This document shows positions 9,547 through 18,387 of a DNA stretch of 64,000 bases, in pieces. The notes under the pieces are model-generated. The model was given only the letters and a program-made list of their open reading frames with translations. It was not told where the DNA came from and made no database searches. How positions within the stretch are numbered: the stretch's first letter is position 1; every line of letters starts with the position of its first letter. Origin of the DNA: Luteimonas salinisoli (lineage in GTDB: Bacteria; Pseudomonadota; Gammaproteobacteria; Xanthomonadales; Xanthomonadaceae). The position numbers and the translations under genes were made by a program. The stretch is from the NCBI RefSeq assembly GCF_013425525.1, contig NZ_JACCKA010000024.1, positions 79,586 to 143,585 on the forward strand. The letters are read 5' to 3'.

Positions 9547-9902
9547 TGGAGTTCGCGCTGGCCAGCGGCATCGGCGTGCTGACCGCCTGCGGCATCTACC
9601 TGCTGCTGCGCGCGCGCAGCTTCGACGTCATCCTCGGGCTGACCCTGTTGTCCTACGCCACCAACCTGCTGATCTTCGCCGCTGGCCGGCCGGTGATCGG
9701 CAAGCCGCCGGTGCTGCGCGAGGGCGTGGCCGAGACCCTGGCCAACTACACCGATCCCCTGCCGCAGGCCCTGGTGCTGACCGCGATCGTGATCGCCTTC
9801 GCCATGACCGCGGTGGCCATCGTGGTGGCGATGCGCAGCCGCGCCGACAACCGCAGCGACCACGTCGACGGCCGCGAGCCCGATGCCGGAGGCAAGCAAT
9901 GA
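9543..9902 (+). CDS. mrpC: Mrp antiporter subunit C
   Basis: This 119-residue protein has three transmembrane helices and is NuoK-like. The family signature GIYLLLRARSFDVILGLTLLSYATNL and the LTDPLPQALVLTAIVI-type segment (here YTDPLPQALVLTAIVIAFA) are clear. The start ATG overlaps the mrpA stop (ATGA), and its own stop overlaps the mrpD start, so the subunits are translationally coupled. The hydrophilic tail after residue 97 is variable in the family. Confidence 0.94.
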   Translation: MMEFALASGIGVLTACGIYLLLRARSFDVILGLTLLSYATNLLIFAAGRPVIGKPPVLREGVAETLANYTDPLPQALVLTAIVIAFAMTAVAIVVAMRSRADNRSDHVDGREPDAGGKQ

Positions 9903-11428
9903 TGGCGCACCTGCCCGTCCTGCCGGTGCTGGTGCCGCTGGTGGCCGGCGCACTGATGCTGCTGGTCGGCCGCCGCATCGGGCCGCAGCGGGCGATCGCC
10001 TGGACGGCGATGGCGGCGCTGCTGGCGACGGCCGCGCTGCTCGCGCGCGAGGCCGACCGCGGCGAGATCCTGGTCTACCTGCTCGGCGACTGGCCTGCCC
10101 GGCTCGGCATCGCCCTGACCGTCGACCGCACCAGCGCGCTGATGGTGCTGACCACGGCCCTGCTCGCGGCGCCCTGCCTGCTGTACGCATGCTCGGGCTG
10201 GGACCGCCGCGCCCCGCATTTCCACGCCCTGTTCCAGCTGCAGCTGGCCGGCCTCAACGGCGCCTTCCTCACTGGCGACCTGTTCAACCTGTTCGTCTTC
10301 TTCGAGGTGCTCCTGATCGCCTCCTACGGGCTGATGCTCAGCGGCGGGCGCGGCCCGCGGATGCGCGCCGGCCTGCACTACGTCGCCTTCAACATCACCG
10401 CCTCGACGCTGTTCCTGGTCGCGCTCGGCCTGCTGTACGGACTGACCGGCACCCTCAACATGGCGGAGATGTCGCTGCGGGTGGCCGCGGCCGATCCCGA
10501 CGACGTGGCGCTGATCCAGGCGGCGTCGGGGATCCTGCTGGTGGTGTTCTGCGCCAAGGCTGCGCTGCTGCCGCTGTACCTGTGGCTGCCGGAAACCTAC
10601 TCGCACGCGCCCGCGGCGGTGGCGGCGCTATTCACGGTGATGACCAAGGTCGGCGTGTACGCGGTGCTGCGGGTCTACACCCTGGTCTTCGGCAGCGAGG
10701 CCGGGGAGCTGGCCGGCTGGGCCTGGGACTGGCTGCTGCCGGCCGGCATCGCCACGCTGGTGCTGGCGTCGCTGGGCGCGCTGGCCTCGCCGACGCTGCG
10801 CGCCCAGGTCTCCTGGCTGGTGATCGCCTCGGCCGCGACGCTGTTCATCGCCTTCTCGCTCGACACCCCGGCCTCGGTGTCGGCGGGGCTGTACTACCTG
10901 GTGCAGAGCACCTTCGTCACCGCGGCGCTGTTCCTGATCGCCGACATGGTGCGCCGACAGCGCGGCAAGGCCGGCGATCGCCTCGACATCGCCGCGCCGC
11001 TCGGCCACAAGGCCGCGCTCGGCCTGCTGCTGCTGGTCGCCGGCGTGGCGGTCGCCGGGCTGCCACCGCTGCCGGGCTTCATCGGCAAGTTCGCCCTGCT
11101 GGCCGCGGTGCCCGACGGCCGCGTCGCGCTGGTGTGGACCACGGTACTGGTCACCAGCCTGCTGGCGCTGGTGGCGATGGCGCGCTCGGGCAGCCAGCTG
11201 GTCTGGCGCGCCGAGGCGTTTCCCGACGGCGCGGCGGCGCCGCGGCCGCCGCGCACCGCCCAGCGTATCGCCGCCGGCGTGCTGCTGGGGTACCTGGGGG
11301 CGCTGATGCTGGTGTCGGCGCCGGTGCTGCGCTACACCGATGCCGCCGCCGCCCAGCTGCTGGCGCCGGCGCCGGCGGCCGACGCGATCCGCGGCACCGC
11401 ACCGACGAAGCGGGCGCCTTCGCCATGA
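9899..11428 (+). CDS. mrpD: Mrp antiporter subunit D
   Basis: This 509-residue protein is the second NuoM/NuoN-like proton channel subunit, with about fourteen hydrophobic helices. Landmarks include TGDLFNLFVFFEVLLIASYGL with the conserved glutamate, CAKAALLPLYLWLPETYSHAP with the buried lysine, and TVMTKVGVYAVLRVYTL. It starts with ATGATG overlapping the mrpC stop. The next subunit begins within its stop codon. The C-terminal 60 residues are proline/alanine-rich and poorly conserved in the family. Confidence 0.95.
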   Translation: MMAHLPVLPVLVPLVAGALMLLVGRRIGPQRAIAWTAMAALLATAALLAREADRGEILVYLLGDWPARLGIALTVDRTSALMVLTTALLAAPCLLYACSGWDRRAPHFHALFQLQLAGLNGAFLTGDLFNLFVFFEVLLIASYGLMLSGGRGPRMRAGLHYVAFNITASTLFLVALGLLYGLTGTLNMAEMSLRVAAADPDDVALIQAASGILLVVFCAKAALLPLYLWLPETYSHAPAAVAALFTVMTKVGVYAVLRVYTLVFGSEAGELAGWAWDWLLPAGIATLVLASLGALASPTLRAQVSWLVIASAATLFIAFSLDTPASVSAGLYYLVQSTFVTAALFLIADMVRRQRGKAGDRLDIAAPLGHKAALGLLLLVAGVAVAGLPPLPGFIGKFALLAAVPDGRVALVWTTVLVTSLLALVAMARSGSQLVWRAEAFPDGAAAPRPPRTAQRIAAGVLLGYLGALMLVSAPVLRYTDAAAAQLLAPAPAADAIRGTAPTKRAPSP

Positions 11429-11910
11429 AGCGATTCCTGCCATCGCTGCCGCTCAGCCTCGCGGTGTTCGTGCTGTGGATGCTGCTGGTCTCCAACTTCA
11501 GTCCCGCCCAGGCCGCGCTGGGACTGGCGCTGGCGGTCGCGCTGCCGCTGCTCGCGGACATGCTCGCCCCGGAACGGGCGCGATTCGGGCGCCTGCCGGT
11601 CGCGCTGAAACTGGGCGCCGTGGTGCTGGTCGACATCGTCCGCTCGAACATCGAGGTGGCGCGGCTCATTCTCGGGCCGGAGCGCGCGATCTCGCCGGGC
11701 TTCGTGCAGGTGCCGCTCGACCTGCGCAACATCCACGGCATCACCGCCCTGGCCAGCATCATCACCCTGACGCCGGGCACGGTCTCGGCGGAACTGAGCG
11801 AGGACCGCCGCCACCTGCTGGTGCACTGCTTCAACCTGCGCGACGCCGACCAGGTGGTGGCCACCATCAAGGCGCGCTACGAGGCGCCGCTGAAGGAGAT
11901 CTTCCCGTGA
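11425..11910 (+). CDS. mrpE: Mrp antiporter subunit E
   Basis: This 161-residue MnhE-family protein has two or three N-terminal hydrophobic helices followed by a cytoplasmic region with the signature LASIITLTPGTVSAELS and a DRRHLLVHCFN strand. MrpE is needed for antiport in characterised Mrp systems. The start overlaps the mrpD stop by four bases (ATGA), and the stop overlaps the GTG start of mrpF. Confidence 0.94.
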   Translation: MKRFLPSLPLSLAVFVLWMLLVSNFSPAQAALGLALAVALPLLADMLAPERARFGRLPVALKLGAVVLVDIVRSNIEVARLILGPERAISPGFVQVPLDLRNIHGITALASIITLTPGTVSAELSEDRRHLLVHCFNLRDADQVVATIKARYEAPLKEIFP

Positions 11911-12176
11911 TCGAGACCGCCGTCGTCGTCGCCATGTACGTGGTCGGCCTGGCGATGCTGCTGAGCCTGTGGCGGCTGCTGCGCGGCCCCACCGTGCCCG
12001 ACCGCATCCTCGGGCTGGACACCCTGTACGTGAACACGATCGCGCTGCTGATCCTGTTCGGCATGCACCTGGATTCGTCGATCTACTTCGAGGCCGCGCT
12101 GATCATCGCCATGCTCGGCTTCGTCGGCACGGTGATGCTGAGCAAGTACGTGATGCGCAGGGACATCGTCGAATGA
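11907..12176 (+). CDS. mrpF: Mrp antiporter subunit F
   Basis: This 89-residue three-helix protein carries the MnhF signature RGPTVPDRILGLDTLYVN followed by a helix ending in LSKYVMRRDIVE. The start codon is GTG at 11907 inside the sequence GTGA, which also ends mrpE, the tight overlap seen at every junction of this operon. A longer open frame upstream is antisense noise and was discarded. Confidence 0.92.
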   Translation: MIETAVVVAMYVVGLAMLLSLWRLLRGPTVPDRILGLDTLYVNTIALLILFGMHLDSSIYFEAALIIAMLGFVGTVMLSKYVMRRDIVE

Positions 12177-12559
12177 GCACCGCGTTCGAGATCATGATGG
12201 TCGCCCTGCTCGCGGTCGGCGCGTTCTTCGTGCTGGTGGGCTCGCTGGGCCTGGCCAAGCTGTCGGACTTCTTCAAGCGCCTGCACGGGCCCACCAAGGC
12301 GTCCACCTTGGGCGTGGGCTGCGTGATGATCGCCTCGATCGGACACCATGCGGTGCTCGGCGACGGCCTGGGACTGCGCGAGCTGCTGATCACCGGGTTC
12401 CTGTTCATCACCGCGCCGATCAGCGCGCACCTGATGGCCAAGGCGGCGCTGGCGCTCGCCGCGGAGGATCCGCGCCCCTCGCTGCCGCCGCGCGACGAGC
12501 CGCAAGCGGGGGAAGGCGATGGCCCGCGCCGCGCGGAGACGGGCGGGCGGCGGTCCTAG
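12173..12559 (+). CDS. mrpG: Mrp antiporter subunit G
   Basis: This 128-residue MnhG-family protein has three helices with the typical GSLGLAKLSDFFKRLHGPTKASTLGVG motif and an ITAPISAHLMAKAA segment. It is the last gene of the mrpA-G operon; its start overlaps mrpF (ATGA). The stop lies inside the first unit of a 15-bp tandem duplication, and the convergent lipoprotein gene ends 11 bp away inside the second unit. Confidence 0.94.
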   Translation: MSTAFEIMMVALLAVGAFFVLVGSLGLAKLSDFFKRLHGPTKASTLGVGCVMIASIGHHAVLGDGLGLRELLITGFLFITAPISAHLMAKAALALAAEDPRPSLPPRDEPQAGEGDGPRRAETGGRRS

Positions 12560-12584
12560 GGGCAGCCCTCCTAGGAGCAGCCCT
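12555..12584. repeat. 15-bp tandem duplication spanning two convergent stop codons
   Basis: CCTAGGGGCAGCCCT (12555-12569) is directly followed by CCTAGGAGCAGCCCT. The TAG of mrpG lies in the first unit and the TAG of the minus-strand lipoprotein gene in the second, so a local duplication placed both stop codons. Confidence 0.8.
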
Positions 12585-13236
12585 CGACGTAGTCGACCTG
12601 CGGCGGCAAGCCCACACGCCATTCGCCGACCCGGCCCGCGGCGTCGGTCTCGAACACCAGCACACCGCCGCCGCCCGCACCGTCGGCGATGCGCAGGTAG
12701 CTGGCATCGTCCACGTACTTGTGCGGCCGGGTCTCGACGCGCCCGGGATAGAGCGCCTCGATCTGCGCGGCGTCCATGCCGGCGCGGCCGCCACCCGGCG
12801 CGCCGATCTCCCGGTCGCGCACGTCGATGCGCACGAATCGATCGCCCTCGATCATGAAGGCGATGCGGTAGCCCTCGCCCTGCGCCATCGCCGGCATCAG
12901 GTAGTGGCAGGCGCCCGGCTCGTCCGGCTCGGGCATCGCCTGAAGATCGCCGCCCCAGGCCATGCGCACCTGCTCGGCGTCCGCGCCGAACGCGGCCGGG
13001 CCGAAGCCCGCGAAATCGATCGCGCCCTCGGCCGGCATCGCCCCCGGAGCGGCCGGCACGTCGGCCGCGGTGGCCGGCGGCACGTCCCCGGCGGGCTGGT
13101 CGAACGGCGGCGGCGCGGCCGGATCCGTGGCCAGGGCGTCGTCGCCCGGCGGGACCGCTGTGGGGGCCGGGTCGCGGTCCGCGCATGCGGACAGGGCGAG
13201 GGACAGTGCGGCGACCAGCAGGACCTGGGACTTCAT
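12571..13236 (-). CDS. Predicted lipoprotein of unknown function
   Basis: The 221-residue product has a lipoprotein signal: a basic start, hydrophobic ALSLALSAC and a lipobox cysteine at about residue 18. A proline/alanine/aspartate-rich linker runs to about residue 75. The C-terminal part contains conserved-looking blocks CHYLMPA, IAFMIEGDRFVRIDV, IEALYPGRVETRPHKYV and ends in a cysteine-containing tail. This pattern resembles small envelope lipoproteins widespread in Xanthomonadaceae, none with a known role. AAGGAG lies before the ATG. It is convergent with the mrp operon. Confidence 0.75.
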   Translation of the reverse strand: MKSQVLLVAALSLALSACADRDPAPTAVPPGDDALATDPAAPPPFDQPAGDVPPATAADVPAAPGAMPAEGAIDFAGFGPAAFGADAEQVRMAWGGDLQAMPEPDEPGACHYLMPAMAQGEGYRIAFMIEGDRFVRIDVRDREIGAPGGGRAGMDAAQIEALYPGRVETRPHKYVDDASYLRIADGAGGGGVLVFETDAAGRVGEWRVGLPPQVDYVEGCS

Positions 13237-13305
13237 CGGCGACTCCTTTTGCGAACGCCGGCAAGCGTCGGCGATGGCGGGTGAACGGGCCGCGAACCGC
13301 GGCGC

Positions 13306-14619
13306 TCAGCGCGGCGGCGCGAAATGCTTCTTCAGCCCCGCCCAGCAGGCCTGGTAGTCGCGCTGGCGGTGCCCGGCGTCGAGCGCCTGCCGGGTCGGGC
13401 GGATCGCCGCGCGGGTCTCGAACATGAAGGCCATGGTGTCGGCGATCACGTCCGGCTTCGACAGGTCGGCGCTCGAGGCCTTCTCGAAGGTGGCCGCGTC
13501 CGGCCCGTGGCCGGTCATGCAGTTGTGCAGCGAGCAGCCGCCCGGCGCGAAGCCTTCCGCCTTGGCATCGTAGGCGCCATGCACCAGGCCCATGAACTCG
13601 CTGGCGACGTTGCGGTGGAACCAGGGCGGCCGGAACGTATGCTGCGCCACCAGCCAGCGTGGCGGGAAGATCGCCAGGTCCATGTTGCCCACGCCGGGGG
13701 TGTCGCTGGGCGAGGTGAGCACCAGGAAGATCGACGGATCGGGATGGTCGAAGCTGATCGAGCCGATCGCATTGAAGCGGCGCAGGTCGTACTTGTACGG
13801 GGCGTAGTTGCCGTGCCAGGCGACCACGTCCAGCGGCGAGTGGCCGAGCCGGGCCCGCCACAGATGCCCCTGGAACTTGGCGACCAGCTCGAACTCCCCC
13901 TCGGCATCCTCGTAGGCCGCCTGCGGGGTGAGGAAATCGCGCGGATTGGCCAGGCCGTTCGCGCCGATCGGCCCGAGGTCCGGCAGCCGCAGCTGCGCGC
14001 CGAAGTTCTCGCAGACGTAGCCGCGGGACGGGCCGTCGGGCAGCTCCACCCGGAAGCGCACGCCGCGCGGGATCACCGCGATCTCCTGCGGCTCGGCCTC
14101 GATCACGCCCATCTCGGTAGCGATCCGCAGCCGGCCCTGCTGCGGCACGATCAGCAGCTCGCCGTCGGCGCTGTAGAAGAACCGGCCGCGCATCGACGCG
14201 TTGGCGGCATAGACGTGGATGCCGACGCCCTGCTGCGCCCCGGCCGAGCCGTTGCCCGCCACGGTGAACAGTCCCTCGACGAAATCCGTCGGCGCCTCCG
14301 GCAGCGGCGACGGGTTCCAGCGCAGCTGGTCCGGGGTGACCGGACCGTGCAGGAAGTCGTCGTGGAAGCGCGGCTGGTCGAACGGCTCGAAGCTGCCGTG
14401 CATCGCCGCCGGGCGGATGCGGTACAGCCAGCTGCGGCGGTTCTCGCTGCGCGGCGCGGTGAACGCGGTGCCGCTCAGCTGCTCGGCGTACAGCCCGTGC
14501 GCGACCCGCTGCGGCGAGTTCTGCCCCACCGGCAGGGTGCCCGGCTCCGCCTCGGTGGCGAACTCGTTGCCGAATCCGGACAGGTAGCCGGCAATGCGGG
14601 AAGTCGAAGGCTCGGTCAT
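13306..14619 (-). CDS. hmgA: Homogentisate 1,2-dioxygenase
   Basis: HmgA opens the ring of homogentisate to maleylacetoacetate with Fe(II) and O2, the central step of tyrosine and phenylalanine breakdown. The 437-residue length is typical. Motifs include [13 protein letters not shown] at the N-terminus, [12 protein letters not shown], and the iron-ligand region [14 protein letters not shown] with its glutamate, followed by [10 protein letters not shown]. The open frame begins 20 codons earlier, but the ATG at 14619 has a clear AGGAGG site upstream and matches the family start. hppD, which makes its substrate, lies 0.5 kb upstream on the same strand; the downstream isomerase and fumarylacetoacetase are not in this window. 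Confidence 0.97.
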   Translation of the reverse strand: MTEPSTSRIAGYLSGFGNEFATEAEPGTLPVGQNSPQRVAHGLYAEQLSGTAFTAPRSENRRSWLYRIRPAAMHGSFEPFDQPRFHDDFLHGPVTPDQLRWNPSPLPEAPTDFVEGLFTVAGNGSAGAQQGVGIHVYAANASMRGRFFYSADGELLIVPQQGRLRIATEMGVIEAEPQEIAVIPRGVRFRVELPDGPSRGYVCENFGAQLRLPDLGPIGANGLANPRDFLTPQAAYEDAEGEFELVAKFQGHLWRARLGHSPLDVVAWHGNYAPYKYDLRRFNAIGSISFDHPDPSIFLVLTSPSDTPGVGNMDLAIFPPRWLVAQHTFRPPWFHRNVASEFMGLVHGAYDAKAEGFAPGGCSLHNCMTGHGPDAATFEKASSADLSKPDVIADTMAFMFETRAAIRPTRQALDAGHRQRDYQACWAGLKKHFAPPR

Positions 14620-14697
14620 GGTAGGTTCCTCCTGCGCGGCCGGGCAAACCGCCGCGCCGCGTTGTCCGGGGTAACACATTCAACTGGGGAATTATCG

Positions 14698-15066
14698 ATG
14701 CAGACCGATTCGAACGCCGTCGGCGCCGTGATGGCACCGCTGGTCAACGGCAAGCTGTGGCTGAAACTGCTGGGAGTGGTGTTGATCATCTGCGGGGCGC
14801 TGCAGGTGCTCTCGATCGTGGGGATCCTGTGGGCCTGGATCCCGATCTGGCTGGGCGTGCTGCTGTTCCAGGCCGCGGCGGCCGCCGAACAGGCGGTGTC
14901 CAGCGGCGATGCCGCCACCGCCGCGCGCGCCACCGACAAGCTGCGGCTGTTCTTCATGATCCAGGGCATCATGCTGCTGGTGGCGTTGCTGGCCATGGCC
15001 GCGATGTTCGCCCTCGGCGGCTTCGCCATGCTCGCCGGCCTGGCCGGCGCCGGCGCCGGCTGGTGA
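14698..15066 (+). CDS. DUF5362-like small membrane protein
   Basis: The 122-residue protein has two hydrophobic hairpins: KLLGVVLIICGALQVLSIVGILWAWIP followed by GVLLFQAAAAAE, and a C-terminal pair FFMIQGIMLLVALLAMAAMFALGG. This is the arrangement of the DUF5362 family. The hydrophilic centre has an AEQAVSSGDAATAARATDKLR helix. It lies divergent to hmgA and convergent to hppD, inserted between two tyrosine-catabolism genes. The function is unknown. Confidence 0.7.
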   Translation: MQTDSNAVGAVMAPLVNGKLWLKLLGVVLIICGALQVLSIVGILWAWIPIWLGVLLFQAAAAAEQAVSSGDAATAARATDKLRLFFMIQGIMLLVALLAMAAMFALGGFAMLAGLAGAGAGW

Positions 15067-15071
15067 CCCGC

Positions 15072-15103
15072 GCCCCGCCTGCCGCGTCCGCGGCAGGCGG
15101 GGC
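15072..15103. terminator. Bidirectional GC hairpin
   Basis: A perfect 14-bp stem (15072-15085 with 15090-15103, loop GTCC) sits between the stop of the DUF5362 gene and the stop of the convergent hppD. It lacks a T-run, so it acts as a weak terminator or a transcript-end stabiliser for both. Confidence 0.6.
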
Positions 15104-15109
15104 TCGTGG

Positions 15110-16222
15110 TCACAGCACGCCGCGCTTGATCTGGTCGCGCTCGATGCTCTCGAACAGGGCCTGGAAGTTGCCCTCGCCGAACCCCTCGTTGCCCTTGCGC
15201 TGGATGATCTCGAAGAAGATCGGGCCGATCGCGTTCTGGGTGAAGATCTGCAGCAGCTTGCGCTGCTTGGTCTCGGGGTCCGCGTCGATCAGGATCTTGT
15301 TTTTCGCCAGCCTGGGCACGTCCTCGCCGTGGTTCGGGATGCGCTCTTCGATGATCTCGAAGTAGGTGTCCGGGGTGTCGAGGAACTCGATGCCGGCCTC
15401 GCGCATCTTCTCCACCGTGGCGTAGATGTCGTCGGTGAAACAGGCGATGTGCTGGATGCCCTCGCCCTTGTAGGCGTCGAGGTATTCGTTGATCTGCGAC
15501 TTCGGGTCGCTCGACTCGTTCAGCGGAATGCGCACGATGCCGTCGGGCGCGGTCATGGCCTTCGACACCAGCCCGGTCTTGGCGCCCTTGATGTCGAAGT
15601 AGCGGATCTCGCGGAAGTTGAACAGCCGCTCGTAGTAGTCCGACCACTTCTGCATGTTGCCCGGGTACAGGTTGTGGGTCAGGTGGTCGATGAAGGTCAG
15701 GCCGAAACCGGCCGGATCCCGGTCCGCGCCCTCGACCGGCACGTAGTCGTCGTACACCGATCCCTTGTCGCCGTAGCGGTCGACCAGGTAGAGCATGCAG
15801 TCGCCGATGCCCTTGACCACCGGCACGCCGACGGCCTTGGTGGATTCCTTGCGGTCCACCGCCTCGCCGCCGTTCGCCAGCACCTTGTCGTAGACCTCTC
15901 CGGCCGGCTTGCCGAAGCGGATCGCGAATCCGCAGGCGCTGGGACCGTGCGCGTCGGCGAAATCGGCGGCGAAGGAGTCCGGGTCCTCGTTGACCAGGAA
16001 ATTCACCCCGCCCTGCCGGTACACGGTGATCGGCCGCGACCTGTGCCTGAGCACCGCGCTGAAGCCCATGCGGCGGAAATAGTCGTGCAGCATCGCGCCC
16101 CGGCCCGCGGGAGCGGCGAACTCGACGAACTCGAAGCCGTCGATGCCCATCGGATTCTCGAAGGTGGTCACCTGCATGCCGAGGTTGGGGCCCTGCGACG
16201 GCGCGTGGGGTTGGGCGCTCAT
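15110..16222 (-). CDS. hppD: 4-hydroxyphenylpyruvate dioxygenase
   Basis: This 370-residue Fe(II) enzyme converts 4-hydroxyphenylpyruvate to homogentisate. The three iron ligands are visible: His in LTFIDHLTHNLYPG, His in IQHIACFTDDIY and Glu in FFEIIQRKGNEGFGEGNF. The N-terminal half is the usual decayed vicinal-oxygen-chelate domain (GFEFVEFAAP). AGGAG precedes the ATG at 16222. A sigma70-like promoter lies at 16285-16313, overlapping operator-like repeats shared with the divergent marR gene, so repression by that regulator is likely. The product feeds HmgA encoded downstream. Confidence 0.97.
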   Translation of the reverse strand: MSAQPHAPSQGPNLGMQVTTFENPMGIDGFEFVEFAAPAGRGAMLHDYFRRMGFSAVLRHRSRPITVYRQGGVNFLVNEDPDSFAADFADAHGPSACGFAIRFGKPAGEVYDKVLANGGEAVDRKESTKAVGVPVVKGIGDCMLYLVDRYGDKGSVYDDYVPVEGADRDPAGFGLTFIDHLTHNLYPGNMQKWSDYYERLFNFREIRYFDIKGAKTGLVSKAMTAPDGIVRIPLNESSDPKSQINEYLDAYKGEGIQHIACFTDDIYATVEKMREAGIEFLDTPDTYFEIIEERIPNHGEDVPRLAKNKILIDADPETKQRKLLQIFTQNAIGPIFFEIIQRKGNEGFGEGNFQALFESIERDQIKRGVL

Positions 16223-16284
16223 GGTCAGCTCCTGCTGTGCGGGCGCGGCGCGCTACAGTGCGCCGTGCGGTTGACGAACCCGCA

Positions 16285-16313
16285 GTTATAGTTTCACCTG
16301 TAACCAATTGCAA
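16285..16313 (-). promoter_or_regulatory. Predicted hppD promoter
   Basis: On the minus strand TTGCAA (16308-16313) is followed by a 17-bp spacer and TATAAC (16285-16290), about 60 bp upstream of the hppD ATG. Both hexamers and the spacing fit sigma70. Confidence 0.6.
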
Positions 16314-16325
16314 GGTGCGATGCAA
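16295..16325. promoter_or_regulatory. Operator-like inverted repeats in the marR-hppD gap
   Basis: Two interleaved inverted repeats are present: CACCT (16295-16299)/AGGTG (16313-16317) and TTGCA (16308-16312)/TGCAA (16321-16325). They overlap the hppD -35 element and end 1 bp before the marR ATG. MarR-family regulators usually bind such sites in divergent promoters, so this is a plausible operator for both genes. Confidence 0.45.
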
Positions 16326-16326
16326 C

Positions 16327-16803
16327 ATGGCCCACGATTCCGCCCCTCCGCAGGAGCTCCCCGCCGCCCACGAGGTGCTCGAGCTCGAGCGCTTCCTGCC
16401 CTACCGGCTGAGCGTGCTCTCCAACCACGTCAGCCAGACCATCGCCAATGCCTATGCCGAGCGCTTCGGCATCGGCATCACCGAGTGGCGGGTGATCGCG
16501 GTGCTGGGCCGCTACCCGGAGCTGTCCGCCAACGGCGTGGCCGAGCGCACCGCGATGGACAAGGTGGCGGTGAGCCGGGCGGTGGCGCGGTTGCTCAGGC
16601 GCGGGCTGATCGAGCGCGAGATGCACGGCAAGGACCGCCGCCGCTCGGTGCTGCAGCTCAGCCAGGCCGGCCATGCGCTCTACGACCAGGTGGTGCCGCT
16701 GGCGCTGGGCTACGAGCGCGAATTGCTGGCGCGCCTGGACGCCGATGAGCGCGTCATGCTCGACCGGCTGTTGACCAAGCTCGACCAGGCCTCGCGGCCC
16801 TGA
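16327..16803 (+). CDS. MarR-family transcriptional regulator
   Basis: The 158-residue protein has the MarR winged-helix plan: an N-terminal dimerisation helix (about 20-45), ITEWRVIAVLGRYPELSANGVAERTAMDKVAVSRAVARLLRRGLIEREMHGKDRRRSVLQLS-type wHTH blocks, with the wing at DRRR near residue 98, and a C-terminal dimer helix. Its divergent position next to hppD points to control of homogentisate-pathway genes, as seen for HpaR/HmgR-like regulators elsewhere. The ATG at 16327 is chosen; 30 extra upstream codons would cover the promoter. Confidence 0.9.
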   Translation: MAHDSAPPQELPAAHEVLELERFLPYRLSVLSNHVSQTIANAYAERFGIGITEWRVIAVLGRYPELSANGVAERTAMDKVAVSRAVARLLRRGLIEREMHGKDRRRSVLQLSQAGHALYDQVVPLALGYERELLARLDADERVMLDRLLTKLDQASRP

Positions 16804-16885
16804 TCTTGCCGGCGCCGACCTCACCCGCTGCGCCCTCTCCGCGGCCGCGGCCGCATCGCCGCCCGCACGGGGCCGGCCCCCGGCG

Positions 16886-18238
16886 TCACCCGTCGGCGGA
16901 CGCGCTGCGGATGGTCAGGCGCTCCAGGCCGTGCCCGCCCGGGCCCGACTCGGTTCGCCACAGCAGGTACGCGAACAGCAGGCCCAGCGACGCCAGCGCG
17001 GTGTAGAACCACATGCCCGCCGTATAGCCCGCAGGATTCTCGGGGCCGGCCTGGAAGCGGTCGTTGAGCACGCCGACCACCAGCGGCACGACGGCCCAGC
17101 CCATCTGCTGGCAGAACGTCATCAGCGCATAGGCCGAACCGAGCCGCCGCGCGTCGACGATGTAGGCGACGGACGGCCACATCACCGCCGGGATCAGCGA
17201 GAACACGCCGCCGAGCAGCAGGATCACCAGCAGCAGGGTCAACGGCACCTGGGCGCCGCCGATGAACGGGATCGACACCGACACATCGGGGCCGGGCGGA
17301 AGGTAGGTGACCATCAGGAACAGCGGCAACATGACCAGCGAACCGACGGCCATGAACAGGGAGCGCCGGCCGACGCGGTCGACCCACAACCCGAACAGCG
17401 GCGTGGCGAAGATCGCCGCCACCGGCAGCAGGCTGCTGAGGATGCCGGCCGCCTCGCGGTCGAGTCCATGCGCCTGCTGGAAGTAGTCGATGGCGAACGT
17501 GCGGAACGGGAACACCGTCGCGTAGAACACCACGCACAGCGCGATGATGTACCAGTAGGAGGCGCTGAACGAATACAGCCCCTTGAGTTCCAGCTTGTCG
17601 GTCTTGCCCGTCGTACCCAGGTCGAAACGCCCCTCCGCGCGCCGTTCCATCATCCAGTACAGCAGCGCCGCGCTGACCGAGATGCCGGCGACCGCGGTCG
17701 CCAGCCACAGCGGATCCTGCCAGTTGGTGTACAGCGGGCTGGCGAAGGACGTCGACCAGTCCGCAGATGCCGATCCCAGCCGCGAGACCGACAGGTTGAT
17801 GCCGAAGGCGAAGCTGAGTTCCTTGCCCTTGAACCACTTGGCCAGCACGGTGGTGGCCGCGACGATCAACGGTTCCGCGCCCAGACCCAGCAGGAAGCGC
17901 CCCGCCAGGATGGTCTCGAAATGCGGAGTGGCCGCGGTCAGCGCTGCGGCGAGCAGGCAGATGACCGCGAAGACCGTGATGGCCTGCTTGGTACCCCAGC
18001 GGTCGATGATATAGCCGCCGGCCAGCAGCACCAGCAGGGCCGCCACGTTGTAGGCGGTCGACAGCATGCCGATCTGCCGGTAGCTGAAACCCCGCTGCTC
18101 GCGCAGCAGGTCGATGACCGGGTTGAGCGCGTCGTAGATGTAATAGTTGCCGAACATCGCCAGGCTGACGAACAGCAGCACCAGCCAGCGATGCAGGGCG
18201 GGCGGGCGCGGCAGGACACCTCGATCGGAAGCGGTCAT
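16886..18238 (-). CDS. MFS transporter (MFSD1-like)
   Basis: The 450-residue protein has twelve hydrophobic helices. The loop 2-3 signature is present as GGYIIDRWGTKQ and repeated as LFGLWVDRVGRRS in the second half. FGNYYIYDALNPVIDLL in helix 1 and FAFGINLSVSRLGS resemble the MFSD1-type branch, whose bacterial members are of unknown substrate; the eukaryotic relative exports dipeptides. The start at 18238 (MTASDRG) is preferred over a GTG/ATG 19 codons upstream. Confidence 0.85.
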   Translation of the reverse strand: MTASDRGVLPRPPALHRWLVLLFVSLAMFGNYYIYDALNPVIDLLREQRGFSYRQIGMLSTAYNVAALLVLLAGGYIIDRWGTKQAITVFAVICLLAAALTAATPHFETILAGRFLLGLGAEPLIVAATTVLAKWFKGKELSFAFGINLSVSRLGSASADWSTSFASPLYTNWQDPLWLATAVAGISVSAALLYWMMERRAEGRFDLGTTGKTDKLELKGLYSFSASYWYIIALCVVFYATVFPFRTFAIDYFQQAHGLDREAAGILSSLLPVAAIFATPLFGLWVDRVGRRSLFMAVGSLVMLPLFLMVTYLPPGPDVSVSIPFIGGAQVPLTLLLVILLLGGVFSLIPAVMWPSVAYIVDARRLGSAYALMTFCQQMGWAVVPLVVGVLNDRFQAGPENPAGYTAGMWFYTALASLGLLFAYLLWRTESGPGGHGLERLTIRSASADG

Positions 18239-18387
18239 CGCAGCGGAAACCCCCGGGGTACGGCGCGGACCGGCAACTTTACACGGTCGCGGCACCGGGA
18301 TGCCCGGGCGCCGCCAGCGGGCCGGAGCGCCTCCGGAATTGGGTTAGCATGGCCGCCCCGCCGAGACGCGGCCTCGTGGACCCGCCC

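Noticed and set aside
6699..9902. A 1067-codon plus frame through mrpA
   Set aside because: Only its last 120 codons (mrpC) are real. The rest is the +1 shadow of mrpA, which has the family motifs.
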